NCBI GenBank assembly: GCA_902168245.1
Contig: CABHPA010000064.1
Location: 1-37,174, forward strand
Length of the DNA: 37,174 bases
From: Candidatus Melainabacteria bacterium
GTDB taxonomy: Bacteria > Cyanobacteriota > Vampirovibrionia > Vampirovibrionales > Vampirovibrionaceae
Reading direction: 5' to 3'
The notes beneath the pieces were generated by a model. The model was not told the DNA's origin. It saw only the letters and a program-made list of their open reading frames with translations, and did no database searches. Within the stretch, counting starts at the first letter, position 1. The number at the start of each line of letters is the position of its first letter. Positions 17,733-25,001 of the stretch are shown here, piece by piece. A program made the translations under genes and the position numbers.

Positions 17733-17810
17733 TTACATTTGTAATGTTTGTTGATGAGCCAAAAATCCCAATACAGTCGCTGTTTTACAGCCCCTTCCGA
17801 ACCCAAAACC

Positions 17811-17840
17811 AAAAGAAAACACCGATCGGGGAGATCGGTG
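17811..17840 (-). terminator. Module C/D intrinsic terminator
   Basis: Stem CACCGATC with GATCGGTG, 5-base loop, then TTTTCTTTT on the minus strand. Confidence 0.88.
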
Positions 17841-17848
17841 CTGAAAAG

Positions 17849-17887
17849 TGTTTCATTGGAATTTGGGTACAAGCATTAGGGTTAGAA
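17849..17887 (-). repeat. Module C/D conserved element (copy 3 of 4)
   Basis: The 23-base element is identical to copies 1 and 2. The gap to the second box (TTCCAATGAAACA) is 6 bases shorter than in copies 1 and 2. Confidence 0.85.
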
Positions 17888-17923
17888 GACCCTGTCCCTT
17901 TTCCCTGTTTGATTGTCTCGCAT
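17882..17923 (-). CDS. Mini-ORF mC, 13 residues, after paralog D
   Basis: Encodes MRDNQTGKRDRVF, mostly charged or polar. GGAGG lies 7 bases upstream. It ends in Phe-TAA within the conserved element, 187 bases after the stop of paralog D. Same layout as the other mini-ORFs. Confidence 0.45.
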   Translation of the reverse strand: MRDNQTGKRDRVF

Positions 17924-17982
17924 GGTTTGCCTCCGGTTTTGTTATTTTCTGTATTGTGTTTTGGTTGGTTGCTCTCGGTTGT

Positions 17983-18089
17983 TTCGTCCTTTTCGCCCAG
18001 TTCGTCCACTTTGGTCATTTCGCCCGTTTTGGTTATTTCGTGTTTTTCGTCATTTCGCTCGCTTTGGTTGTTTCGCCCAGTTCGCCCGC
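17983..18089 (-). repeat. Degenerate 9-bp tandem repeat after paralog D
   Basis: Twelve units with strict 9-bp period (one is 8 bp), of two types on the plus strand: TTCGCCCAG-like and TTTGGTTAT-like. On the minus strand the period equals three codons and would read as tripeptides such as LGE and TTK directly after the paralog D stop, in frame until the 8-bp unit and a second stop. Confidence 0.7.
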
Positions 18090-18110
18090 CGCTTTTGATG
18101 AGGTTTCCGT

Positions 18111-19952
18111 TTAGCCGAAGAGTCCGCCTCCGTCGCCGCCTCCCAGCATTCCCCCGAAGAGTGGCGTTATTGCTGTTTGTGAACCGATAATCCCTGGTGC
18201 AATGTTTCCTTTAATTCGTTCCCACACGCCTGGTTCCATTGTATCTGCGGTAGGAGAAGGTTTTACATATGTACCCTTAGCTATTTGTGCATTTTCCTGG
18301 AGTGTTGCAGCTATACTTTTTAATCGTTCAGCCTCACTGGCTAGCTCCGTATTCCCTGGTTTAGCCTCCGCTGCTAGTCTAGCCTTTTCTGCGGCTATCG
18401 CTACCTCATCTGCCGCCATTTGTTTTCGTGCTGCGATTTGTTCCTTTTGAGCTCCTTTACTAATTTCCGCATATCGTTGAGCCTTTGCACTTGCCTCGGT
18501 AGCCTCTTGGCTTGCTGTTTTATACTGTTCTGATTTTTTACCGTGGTCTTTCTCGGCTTGTACCATCCTGTCCTTGGCAGCAGCCTCCTCGGCCTGGAAT
18601 TTAGTTTGTTGCCTAGATGCGTAATACTGTTTAACAGTAGCTATATCGGCCTGATCTTTTGACGTAAATTCCTTGGACTTAGGTGTCGATGTTGTATCCG
18701 TCTTGGTTCCTGATTTTGAGCTAGAAACGGTACCCTTTGGGTCCTTAGCCTCAACCGCAGCGGGATCTTTTTTACCCCAGTTTAACGGATTCCACTTACT
18801 GCCGGTCTTGGTTGCCGCCGCTTCAGCGTTTGCGGCTGTAGCCTCCGGTGTTTTGGGCGTTCGGCTCCAGTAACTAATGGTTCTGCCATCGACGCTGGTC
18901 ATCGGTTTACCGAACAGCATCGAGAAGCTGTCTTTGGTTCGAGTGCCCGTGCCTTTCACGTATTCCCACGATCTGCCCATCATACCCATATCTTTGGTGG
19001 CCTGAAGCCGTTCAGCCAGATAAACATCGTGTACATTGGCAGATGCTTGCTTGATCTGGGCTTCCGCAACCGCCAGGTCTTGTTTAGCCCTAGTAATCTT
19101 AGTTGCGTCCTTCGTTTTCTCGGCGGCGGTTAAAGCCGTCTGAGCGTCATCCAACCCTGCTTTTGCCGCCATCAGGCTATCTTGCGTACTGGCTTTTGCC
19201 GCCTTGAAGTCGTCCGCCGTCTTGAGACTCGACACATTGGGATTCTTCAAGTGCGCCGTCCGCTGCGCCTCAGACATTGCAGAGGCATCCGCCCTGGCCA
19301 TTTGCGCCCTTGTCAGTTCCACCGTTTTCTGGGCGCTTTCTATCGCCTTGACGTCACCCGCCTTTTTGGCTGCCGCCAGCGAGGATTCAGCCTCCGCAAC
19401 GCGTGTGCCCGCCCTGGAGAAGTTCGCGGCTTCCGCGCCTGTACCGGCCTTAACAGAACTAGATCCTCCCAGGAAGCAGAGACCCAGGTTAAAGGCGCCT
19501 TCACCCACCTGCTCCATATCGCCTGATTGGGCGCCCTTAAAGATTTGTATACCGGCCATACCGATACCCAGCGCCATCAGCACGGCCCCCGCGCCTGGCA
19601 CCAATACGCAGAGCGCGACACACGCTGCGATCATTAACCAAGTCTTCGGATCCAGAAGGCTCTTGAACAGGTTTTTGATGCCGTTGAAAATCCCCTTGAA
19701 AAAGTCCCCGATGCCTCCGCCCTTTTTCTGGGACTGCAACCCGTCGTTATAGGTTTTGGAAATGCCGTCCATAATTTTACTGGTCGGGCTTTGCTGCGTC
19801 AGTTCGGGCGCACTGCCAATCTGGCTGTTGTTCATGCTCATGGACGTATTACTGCCCAGCACCGAGCCGCCTTGCTGATTATACCCGTAGTATCCGCTAT
19901 TATAGCCTCCGGAGTAGTCTCCGTAGCCATAGCTACCGTAAGTTGATCCCAT
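18111..19952 (-). CDS. Tandem paralog D: Gly/Tyr-rich N-terminus, hairpin domain, Ala/Lys helical C-terminus
   Basis: Unrecognised protein of 613 residues. Residues 1-33 are Gly/Tyr-rich and end in NQQGGSVLG, a block shared with paralog E. Residues 78-165 are the shared domain: IGDFFKGIFNGIKNLFKSLL, DPKTWL at 101-106 in place of the FTPQG of A-C, hydrophobic 105-137, then SGDMEQVGEGAFNLG. Residues 175-300 are Ala/Lys-rich heptad-like helix. A block with GRTISYWSRTPKTPEA matches GEVRTLYSSTPRTAAEA in paralog E. It is followed by a Lys/Ser-rich linker, more Ala-rich helix and a Gly-rich tail ending GGGDGGGLFG. The start at 19952 has GGAGG upstream and is preferred to one 14 codons earlier. Codon choice in the last 190 codons is visibly different and AT-richer. 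Confidence 0.88.
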   Translation of the reverse strand: MGSTYGSYGYGDYSGGYNSGYYGYNQQGGSVLGSNTSMSMNNSQIGSAPELTQQSPTSKIMDGISKTYNDGLQSQKKGGGIGDFFKGIFNGIKNLFKSLLDPKTWLMIAACVALCVLVPGAGAVLMALGIGMAGIQIFKGAQSGDMEQVGEGAFNLGLCFLGGSSSVKAGTGAEAANFSRAGTRVAEAESSLAAAKKAGDVKAIESAQKTVELTRAQMARADASAMSEAQRTAHLKNPNVSSLKTADDFKAAKASTQDSLMAAKAGLDDAQTALTAAEKTKDATKITRAKQDLAVAEAQIKQASANVHDVYLAERLQATKDMGMMGRSWEYVKGTGTRTKDSFSMLFGKPMTSVDGRTISYWSRTPKTPEATAANAEAAATKTGSKWNPLNWGKKDPAAVEAKDPKGTVSSSKSGTKTDTTSTPKSKEFTSKDQADIATVKQYYASRQQTKFQAEEAAAKDRMVQAEKDHGKKSEQYKTASQEATEASAKAQRYAEISKGAQKEQIAARKQMAADEVAIAAEKARLAAEAKPGNTELASEAERLKSIAATLQENAQIAKGTYVKPSPTADTMEPGVWERIKGNIAPGIIGSQTAITPLFGGMLGGGDGGGLFG

Positions 19953-20998
19953 CAGATCATTCCTCCGTATTAAAACTGATGCCATGCCCGCCATAGCGGC
20001 AAGTCACACGGCAATTTAACGCCTTTAATAAAATTTCAGTTGAATGCTTAACCCATACAATGATTCCTTGTGAATCCGTCATGCCACAAAGCATGGTGAA
20101 CTGGAAATAAATTGTTGAAATTTGTATTACACAGCCGTGTTTCAGCGACCGATCCGCCTGATGAACAAGCCGGTTGAATCAGTCAAGGCCGCTATAACAG
20201 CGCAACCTGAAACCTATCACTATGAACGGTTTTATGTACGACAGCATTCGCTGTTGATTGTTGCAATGAAGTTGAAGCCGCCAATTCGGCCATGGTACTG
20301 GCGCAAGGCTATTTGCCTGTTGCTGCCGGGTTCAATGCACGTTGCCTGACCCAGCCCGTTATTTGGCCAATTCAATGCCCAAACAACACCATGCCAATAC
20401 ATCGGTTCAGCAGTCTGGCCCGCAAGGCTTACGCGGCTTATGGCAGCCGAATCCAGCCCGTCGGTATAAACCGCGTTAATAAATAGCAGTTAGAATCATG
20501 CCGTCATTTCCCTGATTAATTGCTTACACCTGTCATCCCTTTTGAACATCCCACGCAGTGAACGCGCAGCCATTTCCTGCATTCAGCGGCTCAAACCCGG
20601 TTTTTCAGCACCCAGGCCCAAGCCGGTCATGATTTGGCGAACCGCCGAACGCATGGCCTTGCCCAAGCAAGCCTGAAACCACCTGTTTGCAAACCGCCGC
20701 TTTACCCGGCAATCGCCTTTGTACGGAACGCATCCCTATGCCAGCGGGCATCCGGGCGCGGCGGCACAAAAGCCAGACCGTGCGGATTGGTTGTTGCTCA
20801 ATGTGTCATGCTCGTTGTATCCATCCCTTTTGAAGTCCCTGATTGTTCCCTTATTGAATATTGAAATTGAAGTGGAAGTCAGTCCCCTGTTGAGAAAGGC
20901 CCATCGTCCTGTCCTTACGTACCAGGTTCAGCCTTGCCCGATTGTCCCTTGGCCCTGCCTGATTGTCCCCTTTTGACAGAACCATATATCACTTATGT
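19953..20998. other. 1-kb gap without a supported gene, between paralog D and promoter P4
   Basis: About 1,050 bases hold only short open frames on both strands, with no ribosome sites or family motifs I trust. Short direct repeats occur, for example CATCCCTTTTGAA near 20533 and 20822, and a 2 x 21-bp repeat at 20928-20969. If P4 drives paralog D, this is a very long leader. It could also be the remains of a lost array member or an RNA gene. Confidence 0.5.
20928..20969 (-). repeat. 2 x 21-bp tandem repeat downstream of P4
   Basis: Two adjacent 21-bp units on the minus strand, both starting GGGACAATC, match at 17 of 21 positions. They form the G-rich leader just after P4. Confidence 0.7.
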
Positions 20999-21029
20999 TT
21001 GTATAAAAACAATTAATTGGATTTTTGTG
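20999..21029 (-). promoter_or_regulatory. Array promoter P4, about 1 kb upstream of paralog D
   Basis: GGCACAAAAA, spacer, TTGTTTTTATACAA on the minus strand, with the same box spacing as P1-P3. Unlike those, the nearest paralog start is 1,046 bases downstream. Confidence 0.65.
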
Positions 21030-21103
21030 CCAGTCTTTTTCCCCAGGCGGTAAAAATCCCTTTCGGTCTCCGCCCAGGCCACCTGAAAAACCTCTTCTCA
21101 CAA

Positions 21104-21131
21104 AGAAAAACACCGATCGCAAGGATCGGTG
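21104..21131 (-). terminator. Module D/E intrinsic terminator
   Basis: Stem CACCGATC with GATCGGTG, 5-base loop, then TTTTTCTTTG on the minus strand. Confidence 0.87.
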
Positions 21132-21143
21132 AAATAAAAGGAA

Positions 21144-21186
21144 TGTTTCAATGGAAGTTCGTTGGGTACAAGCATTGGGGTTAGAA
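21144..21186 (-). repeat. Module D/E conserved element (copy 4 of 4)
   Basis: The 23-base element has one change from copies 1-3 (TAACCCC in place of TAACCCT). The second box is TTCCATTGAAACA. Confidence 0.85.
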
Positions 21187-21225
21187 GATTCTCACCCGTC
21201 TGCCTGCGGTCACTCGGTTCGTCAT
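21181..21225 (-). CDS. Mini-ORF mD, 14 residues, after paralog E
   Basis: Encodes MTNRVTAGRRVRIF. AGGAG lies 10 bases upstream, and the ORF ends in Phe-TAA within the conserved element, 78 bases after the stop of paralog E. It is basic, like mC. Confidence 0.45.
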   Translation of the reverse strand: MTNRVTAGRRVRIF

Positions 21226-21303
21226 CGCTGTTTGTCTCCTGATTCGAAGGGTTGTTTGCGTCACACGAAGGGTAAATTATAAAGCCGGTTGTGTTAAAGC
21301 CGT

Positions 21304-23067
21304 TTAGCCCACAAGCCCGCCCAGGCCGCCCAGTAGGCTACTTTCGCCCTGCCCCTGCTGACCGCCGCCAAACCCGAACATCTGGAGCGCGGGTACGCCC
21401 GCAGTGTAAGCCTGCGCCACGCTCGCCATCTTGTTATTCCAGAGGTAGGATTTGTATTGAGAGAATTTGCCCGGCTCCTCAAACTTTTTCAACGCCAGCT
21501 CTGCCTGGGCCTTGGCTTCCGCCGCCGCCGCACGGGCCTCGTTGGTGGTCGCGTTGGCCAACTGATCATCCGCCGCAGCCAGCGCCTTTTGGGCATCCTC
21601 TTTTGTGGTGGCTTTTTCCGCCTGGGCTTTTATATCCTTGGATGCATCCACCGAATTTGTGGTGGTAGTCACCTCATCTTCCGGTTTAACGCCTGGCGAT
21701 TGCCCTTCTGGCTTGGCGGACGGAACTTCCGGGGTATCCACCGTCTTTTTGGGAGGAACCGTCACTTCCGCAACCGATTTGGAAGCCTGGCCTTCCACTT
21801 TTGGCACGGTGGACGCCGTCTCATCCACCGTCCCGGCAGCGGGTTTACCGCCTCCGAACATCCGGCTGAAGAAGCCCGGCTTGGCGCTTGTTTCAGCCGC
21901 TTCCGCCGCCGTGCGGGGAGTGCTGCTATACAGCGTCCGGACTTCCCCGGTGTACGGATTGGTCATGTCCTTCTTGAAAATCGCCTTGCCATTGGCCATC
22001 AGGCCATCCCAGGTAGTGCTGCCGTAGTGCTTCACCTTGCCGAAGGTGGTCTTGGCTTCCACCTTGGCAATCCGCTGGTATTGCAGCAGGGAATGCACTT
22101 CCTCGGCCTTGGCGGCGGCGGCGGTTTCCGCTTCCCGCACGGCGGTTTCCGCAGTTTTATACGCCTCAGGATTCTTGGCTTTATCAATGCCGCTCAGGTT
22201 GGTTCTGGCCACGCTAACCTGCTTGTTGGCCGCCACCAGATCCGTTCGCGCCGTATCGATGGTTTTAGGCAATTGCTCCGGCTTTAGCGACGCCGCGTCG
22301 TACTTTTTACCCACACTATCCTGAATGGCCGCCCGCTGCCCCTTGGTCATGGAAGCCACCTGCGCCTTGACGTGGGCTTCCTGGGCCGCCGCCAGCCTGC
22401 CGCTTTCGCTTTTGGCAGCCGTTAGCGCCTGCTCAGCTTCCGCGATTTTGGCCGTGTCCTTGCTGGCCTTGGCCGCCTCCAACGCTTTTTCCGCCTTGGC
22501 AACATTGGCCCCAGCCGCTTCGGTCGCCTGTACCGAAGACTGGGCCGCTCCGCCTCCCTTGCCCACGCCGCCCATGGTGCTGCGCGCGCCGACCGCCGTA
22601 AGGCCCAAATCAAAGACGCCTTCGCCCACCTGCGACCAATCGCCGGTAGTCGCGCCCTTCAGTATTTTGGAACCCGCCATGGCCACGCCCACGGCCATTA
22701 ACGCAAAGCCCGCCGGAGGGAAGATCATGCACAGCGCGGCGCACCCCGCAATCAGCAGCCAGGTTTTGGGATCGGCCAGGCTCTTCAGCAAGTTGGTGGC
22801 CCCTTTCACAATGCCGCTGAAAAAGTCCTTGATTCCCCCGAACAGGCCGCCGGACTTTTTCTCGCCGCCGCCGGACATGGCGTTATTATAGGTTTCCGTA
22901 AGCCCCTTGGTAATATTGTTCAGGTTGGCCCCGCTGGTGTCCATAGAACTGCCGATGGAACTGTACGCGTTGCTCATGGTGGTGTCCCCAAGCACGGAAC
23001 CGCCTTGCTGGTTGCCATAACCGCCGTAGCCGTTATAGCCATAATTGCCGTATGACGATGAAACCAT
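21304..23067 (-). CDS. Tandem paralog E: Gly/Tyr-rich N-terminus, hairpin domain, Ala-rich helical C-terminus
   Basis: Unrecognised protein of 587 residues, the first gene of the array in transcription order. Residues 1-27 are Gly/Tyr-rich, ending NQQGGSVLG as in paralog D. Residues 70-160 are the shared domain: GGIKDFFSGIVKGATNLLKS, DPKTWLLIAG at 99-108, hydrophobic 103-132, KGATTGDWSQVGEGVFDLG. Residues 180-330 are Ala/Lys/Glu-rich helix with KAEKALEAAKASKDTAKIAE, close to a stretch in D. A Pro/Thr/Val linker (about 430-490) and another Ala-rich helix follow, then a Gly-rich tail ending GGLGGLVG. D and E form one subfamily, A-C another. AGGGAG lies 10 bases before the ATG. The upstream neighbour is the hemW gene, and there is no module before E, only a weak promoter look-alike. 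Confidence 0.88.
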   Translation of the reverse strand: MVSSSYGNYGYNGYGGYGNQQGGSVLGDTTMSNAYSSIGSSMDTSGANLNNITKGLTETYNNAMSGGGEKKSGGLFGGIKDFFSGIVKGATNLLKSLADPKTWLLIAGCAALCMIFPPAGFALMAVGVAMAGSKILKGATTGDWSQVGEGVFDLGLTAVGARSTMGGVGKGGGAAQSSVQATEAAGANVAKAEKALEAAKASKDTAKIAEAEQALTAAKSESGRLAAAQEAHVKAQVASMTKGQRAAIQDSVGKKYDAASLKPEQLPKTIDTARTDLVAANKQVSVARTNLSGIDKAKNPEAYKTAETAVREAETAAAAKAEEVHSLLQYQRIAKVEAKTTFGKVKHYGSTTWDGLMANGKAIFKKDMTNPYTGEVRTLYSSTPRTAAEAAETSAKPGFFSRMFGGGKPAAGTVDETASTVPKVEGQASKSVAEVTVPPKKTVDTPEVPSAKPEGQSPGVKPEDEVTTTTNSVDASKDIKAQAEKATTKEDAQKALAAADDQLANATTNEARAAAAEAKAQAELALKKFEEPGKFSQYKSYLWNNKMASVAQAYTAGVPALQMFGFGGGQQGQGESSLLGGLGGLVG

Positions 23068-23145
23068 TCTATTTCGCTCCCTGTTGTGCCCTTTGCCCTA
23101 TCGCTCTCGCATACGCGCAAAATCGCGTTTATGCGGAATCAATTC

Positions 23146-23181
23146 GCCCTCAATGTCCCTATTGCCCTGAATGCCCTCAAT
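23146..23181 (-). repeat. 4 x 9-bp repeat with GGG tracts in the leader of paralog E
   Basis: Four adjacent 9-bp units, GCCCTCAAT-like on plus. On the transcript strand this gives four GGG tracts separated by 6, 5 and 7 bases, fitting a G-quadruplex pattern about 80-110 bases before the ATG. Confidence 0.6.
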
Positions 23182-23247
23182 GGGGTCTATGCCCCTTTGC
23201 AAGCATGAAAACAGGTTGCGGGATTTTGTTGCTACCCGCTTCAGAAC

Positions 23248-24390
23248 TCAGTCTAAAAATTCGGCCAGAATACCGTTACTGAGCGGAATAGCCCGCTCGC
23301 TAAGTTGGAGGGTTTCACCTTGCCAGATTAAATATTCGCCCTCGTACTTGCGCAAAATATGGCCATATCGCGCCCTGAAATCAATGCCGAATTCCGATTC
23401 CAGGGCTGGAATTTGAATGCCCTCCGCCTTGCGCAGACCGAAAATAATGGCGTTTTCCAACCGTTCCTGCGGTGGGCATGGCGCGGTTTCCCCGGCCAGC
23501 GGATTTTCCATGTAGCACGTTAAATCCCGCACGGTTTCATAGCGATTGCCCTGCCAGTATCCATGCGCGGCCACGCCCAAGGCCAGGTATTCCCCGTTGT
23601 TCCAGTAATTCAAATTATGCCGGGACGCGTAACCGGGACGAGCCAGGTTACTGAATTCATAACGCTCAAACCCGCCGGAGCGAAGCGTGTTTAAGCCCTC
23701 ATAATACATGGCCACAATCTCGTCTTCTTCCGGTAACGGATAACTACCCCGACTGGCCTGCAAGGCGGTTAATTTGTCCAACGGGGTATTTTCCTCCACT
23801 TTCAAGCCGTACATGGAGACATGCTGAACGCCCAGATCCACCGTTTGCCGCAAAGTCTCCCGCCAGGTGGCCATGGTTTGCACCGGAATTCCGTACATGA
23901 GATCCAGTGAAATATTGGCCCAGCCGGCAGCCTGCAAACCCCGAATAAACGCCGCCGCCTCCTGCGTGGAGTGCAAGCGGCTCAGCTTTTTCAGCTCCAG
24001 GTCGTTAAAACTCTGCACCCCTACGCTCACCCGATTAAATCCCGCCTCCAGGTATTTTTCCGGCGCATCGGCCATTTCGGAATGACGCGCGCCGGGGTTT
24101 GCCTCCAGGGTAATTTCCGCATCCGGCGCAAAAGGCAGGTAGCGGTTCATCGCCTCAAACACTCGTCGGTAAGCATCCGAATCCAACAGCGAAGGGGTTC
24201 CGCCCCCCACGTACAAGGTTTGGATGGGGGAACGCAATTCCGCCGGGGAAAGCGCGCCCAACCGCAATTCGATTTCCCGGCAAACGGCGTCCACGTAAGC
24301 CGCCTTACCGCCATATTTTTCCAGCACCACGTAAAAGTCGCAATAAATGCAACGGGAAACGCAAAAAGGAATATGGAGGTAAACAAACAT
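23248..24390 (-). CDS. hemW: HemW-type radical SAM protein (heme chaperone family)
   Basis: A 380-residue radical SAM protein. The iron-sulfur cluster cysteines are C10, C14 and C17 in HIPFCVSRCIYCDFY. The CxYCDF ending marks the HemW branch; true HemN coproporphyrinogen dehydrogenase has an extra Cys at this place. GGGTPSLL, the LEANPG strand and GVQSF downstream are further SAM-binding blocks. HemW proteins bind heme and act as heme chaperones for respiratory enzymes, although many are mis-annotated as oxygen-independent coproporphyrinogen oxidase. No strong Shine-Dalgarno precedes the ATG. A good minus-strand -10 (TATAGT) lies near 24471-24476. It is divergent from the cysteine dioxygenase gene. 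Confidence 0.9.
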   Translation of the reverse strand: MFVYLHIPFCVSRCIYCDFYVVLEKYGGKAAYVDAVCREIELRLGALSPAELRSPIQTLYVGGGTPSLLDSDAYRRVFEAMNRYLPFAPDAEITLEANPGARHSEMADAPEKYLEAGFNRVSVGVQSFNDLELKKLSRLHSTQEAAAFIRGLQAAGWANISLDLMYGIPVQTMATWRETLRQTVDLGVQHVSMYGLKVEENTPLDKLTALQASRGSYPLPEEDEIVAMYYEGLNTLRSGGFERYEFSNLARPGYASRHNLNYWNNGEYLALGVAAHGYWQGNRYETVRDLTCYMENPLAGETAPCPPQERLENAIIFGLRKAEGIQIPALESEFGIDFRARYGHILRKYEGEYLIWQGETLQLSERAIPLSNGILAEFLD

Positions 24391-24501
24391 GGCTTATTGA
24401 TTGTAATACGGGCTTACCGTTCCGGGGAGCCTACTTGCGTTCCCCTGTCGAACGCCGCATGTTTGCAGTACTATAAAAACATTCGTACTTTCTTGCAATC
24501 A

Positions 24502-24984
24502 ATGGAAACCAAGCGGATGTTGAACCTGGACACTTTAAAGCAGTTTAAGGAAAACCATTACGCCCGCCACCTGGTCTTCAAGTCCGCCAACGTGGAAATC
24601 CTGGTGGTCTGCTGGCGTCCGGGGCAGGGCAGCCCTGTCCACCATCACGATACTTCGGATGGCCTGATGATTATTATGGAAGGCGAAATCACCAACACCA
24701 GCTATTTTCAGGATGGCCGCAAGGTAACCACCGTATGGCGACCGGGCGATGTAGGCCACACCCCGGTGGGCGTGAGCCATGAAGTCAAGAATACCTCCAA
24801 TGAGGACGTGGTAAGCCTGCACGTATACGCCCCGCCGCTCAAGCGCGAACTGCAAGGCGCGGACATGGGCTACCACAACACCGTCATCCCACAGGAAGTG
24901 ACCCTGCCCACCGAAGTCATGCGCTACTTCCTGGGCGCCGCCGTGGAGAAAATTCCGTTCTCGCTGCTGGATCCCGGCCTGTAG
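24502..24984 (+). CDS. Cysteine dioxygenase family cupin
   Basis: A 160-residue cupin matching the bacterial cysteine dioxygenase type I family, which oxidises cysteine to cysteine sulfinate with non-heme iron. Iron ligands are H47 and H49 in GSPVHHHDTSDG and H93 in GVSHEV. Y109 in SLHVYAPPL corresponds to the conserved active-site Tyr. G54 stands where the mammalian cross-link Cys is, as is usual in bacteria. An in-frame open frame extends far upstream over hemW but is not coding. The start at 24502 or the ATG at 24517 is likely, although neither has a strong ribosome site. It is followed after 17 bases by a YeiH-type exporter gene, which fits removal of the sulfite or sulfate formed from cysteine. 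A related thiol dioxygenase substrate such as mercaptopropionate cannot be excluded. Confidence 0.85.
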   Translation: METKRMLNLDTLKQFKENHYARHLVFKSANVEILVVCWRPGQGSPVHHHDTSDGLMIIMEGEITNTSYFQDGRKVTTVWRPGDVGHTPVGVSHEVKNTSNEDVVSLHVYAPPLKRELQGADMGYHNTVIPQEVTLPTEVMRYFLGAAVEKIPFSLLDPGL

Positions 24985-25001
24985 TTGCGCCAGGCATCCG
25001 C

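Noticed and set aside
14531..17872. Longer 1113-codon form of paralog C starting at 17872
   Set aside because: Its first 82 codons overlap the terminator, promoter P3 and leader. The start at 17626 matches the N-terminal style of the other paralogs.
17983..18089. 9-bp repeats as a CRISPR array
   Set aside because: Units are 9 bp and contiguous with no spacers, and no cas gene is present.
11217..21122. A conserved overlapping frame starting SNPNACTQ in all four modules
   Set aside because: It only reflects the conserved nucleotides. It lacks a conserved start, and the frame breaks between copies because of spacer length changes.
11403..21186. Module elements as integron attC sites
   Set aside because: GTTAGAA resembles the GTTRRRY core and the genes look like cassettes, but the last base does not fit, there is no partner box forming attC arms, each gene has its own promoter, and no integrase is present.
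23971..24501. Long N-terminal extension of the cysteine dioxygenase frame
   Set aside because: It runs antisense through the radical SAM gene and adds over 170 residues unknown in the family. The usual start is at 24502 or 24517.
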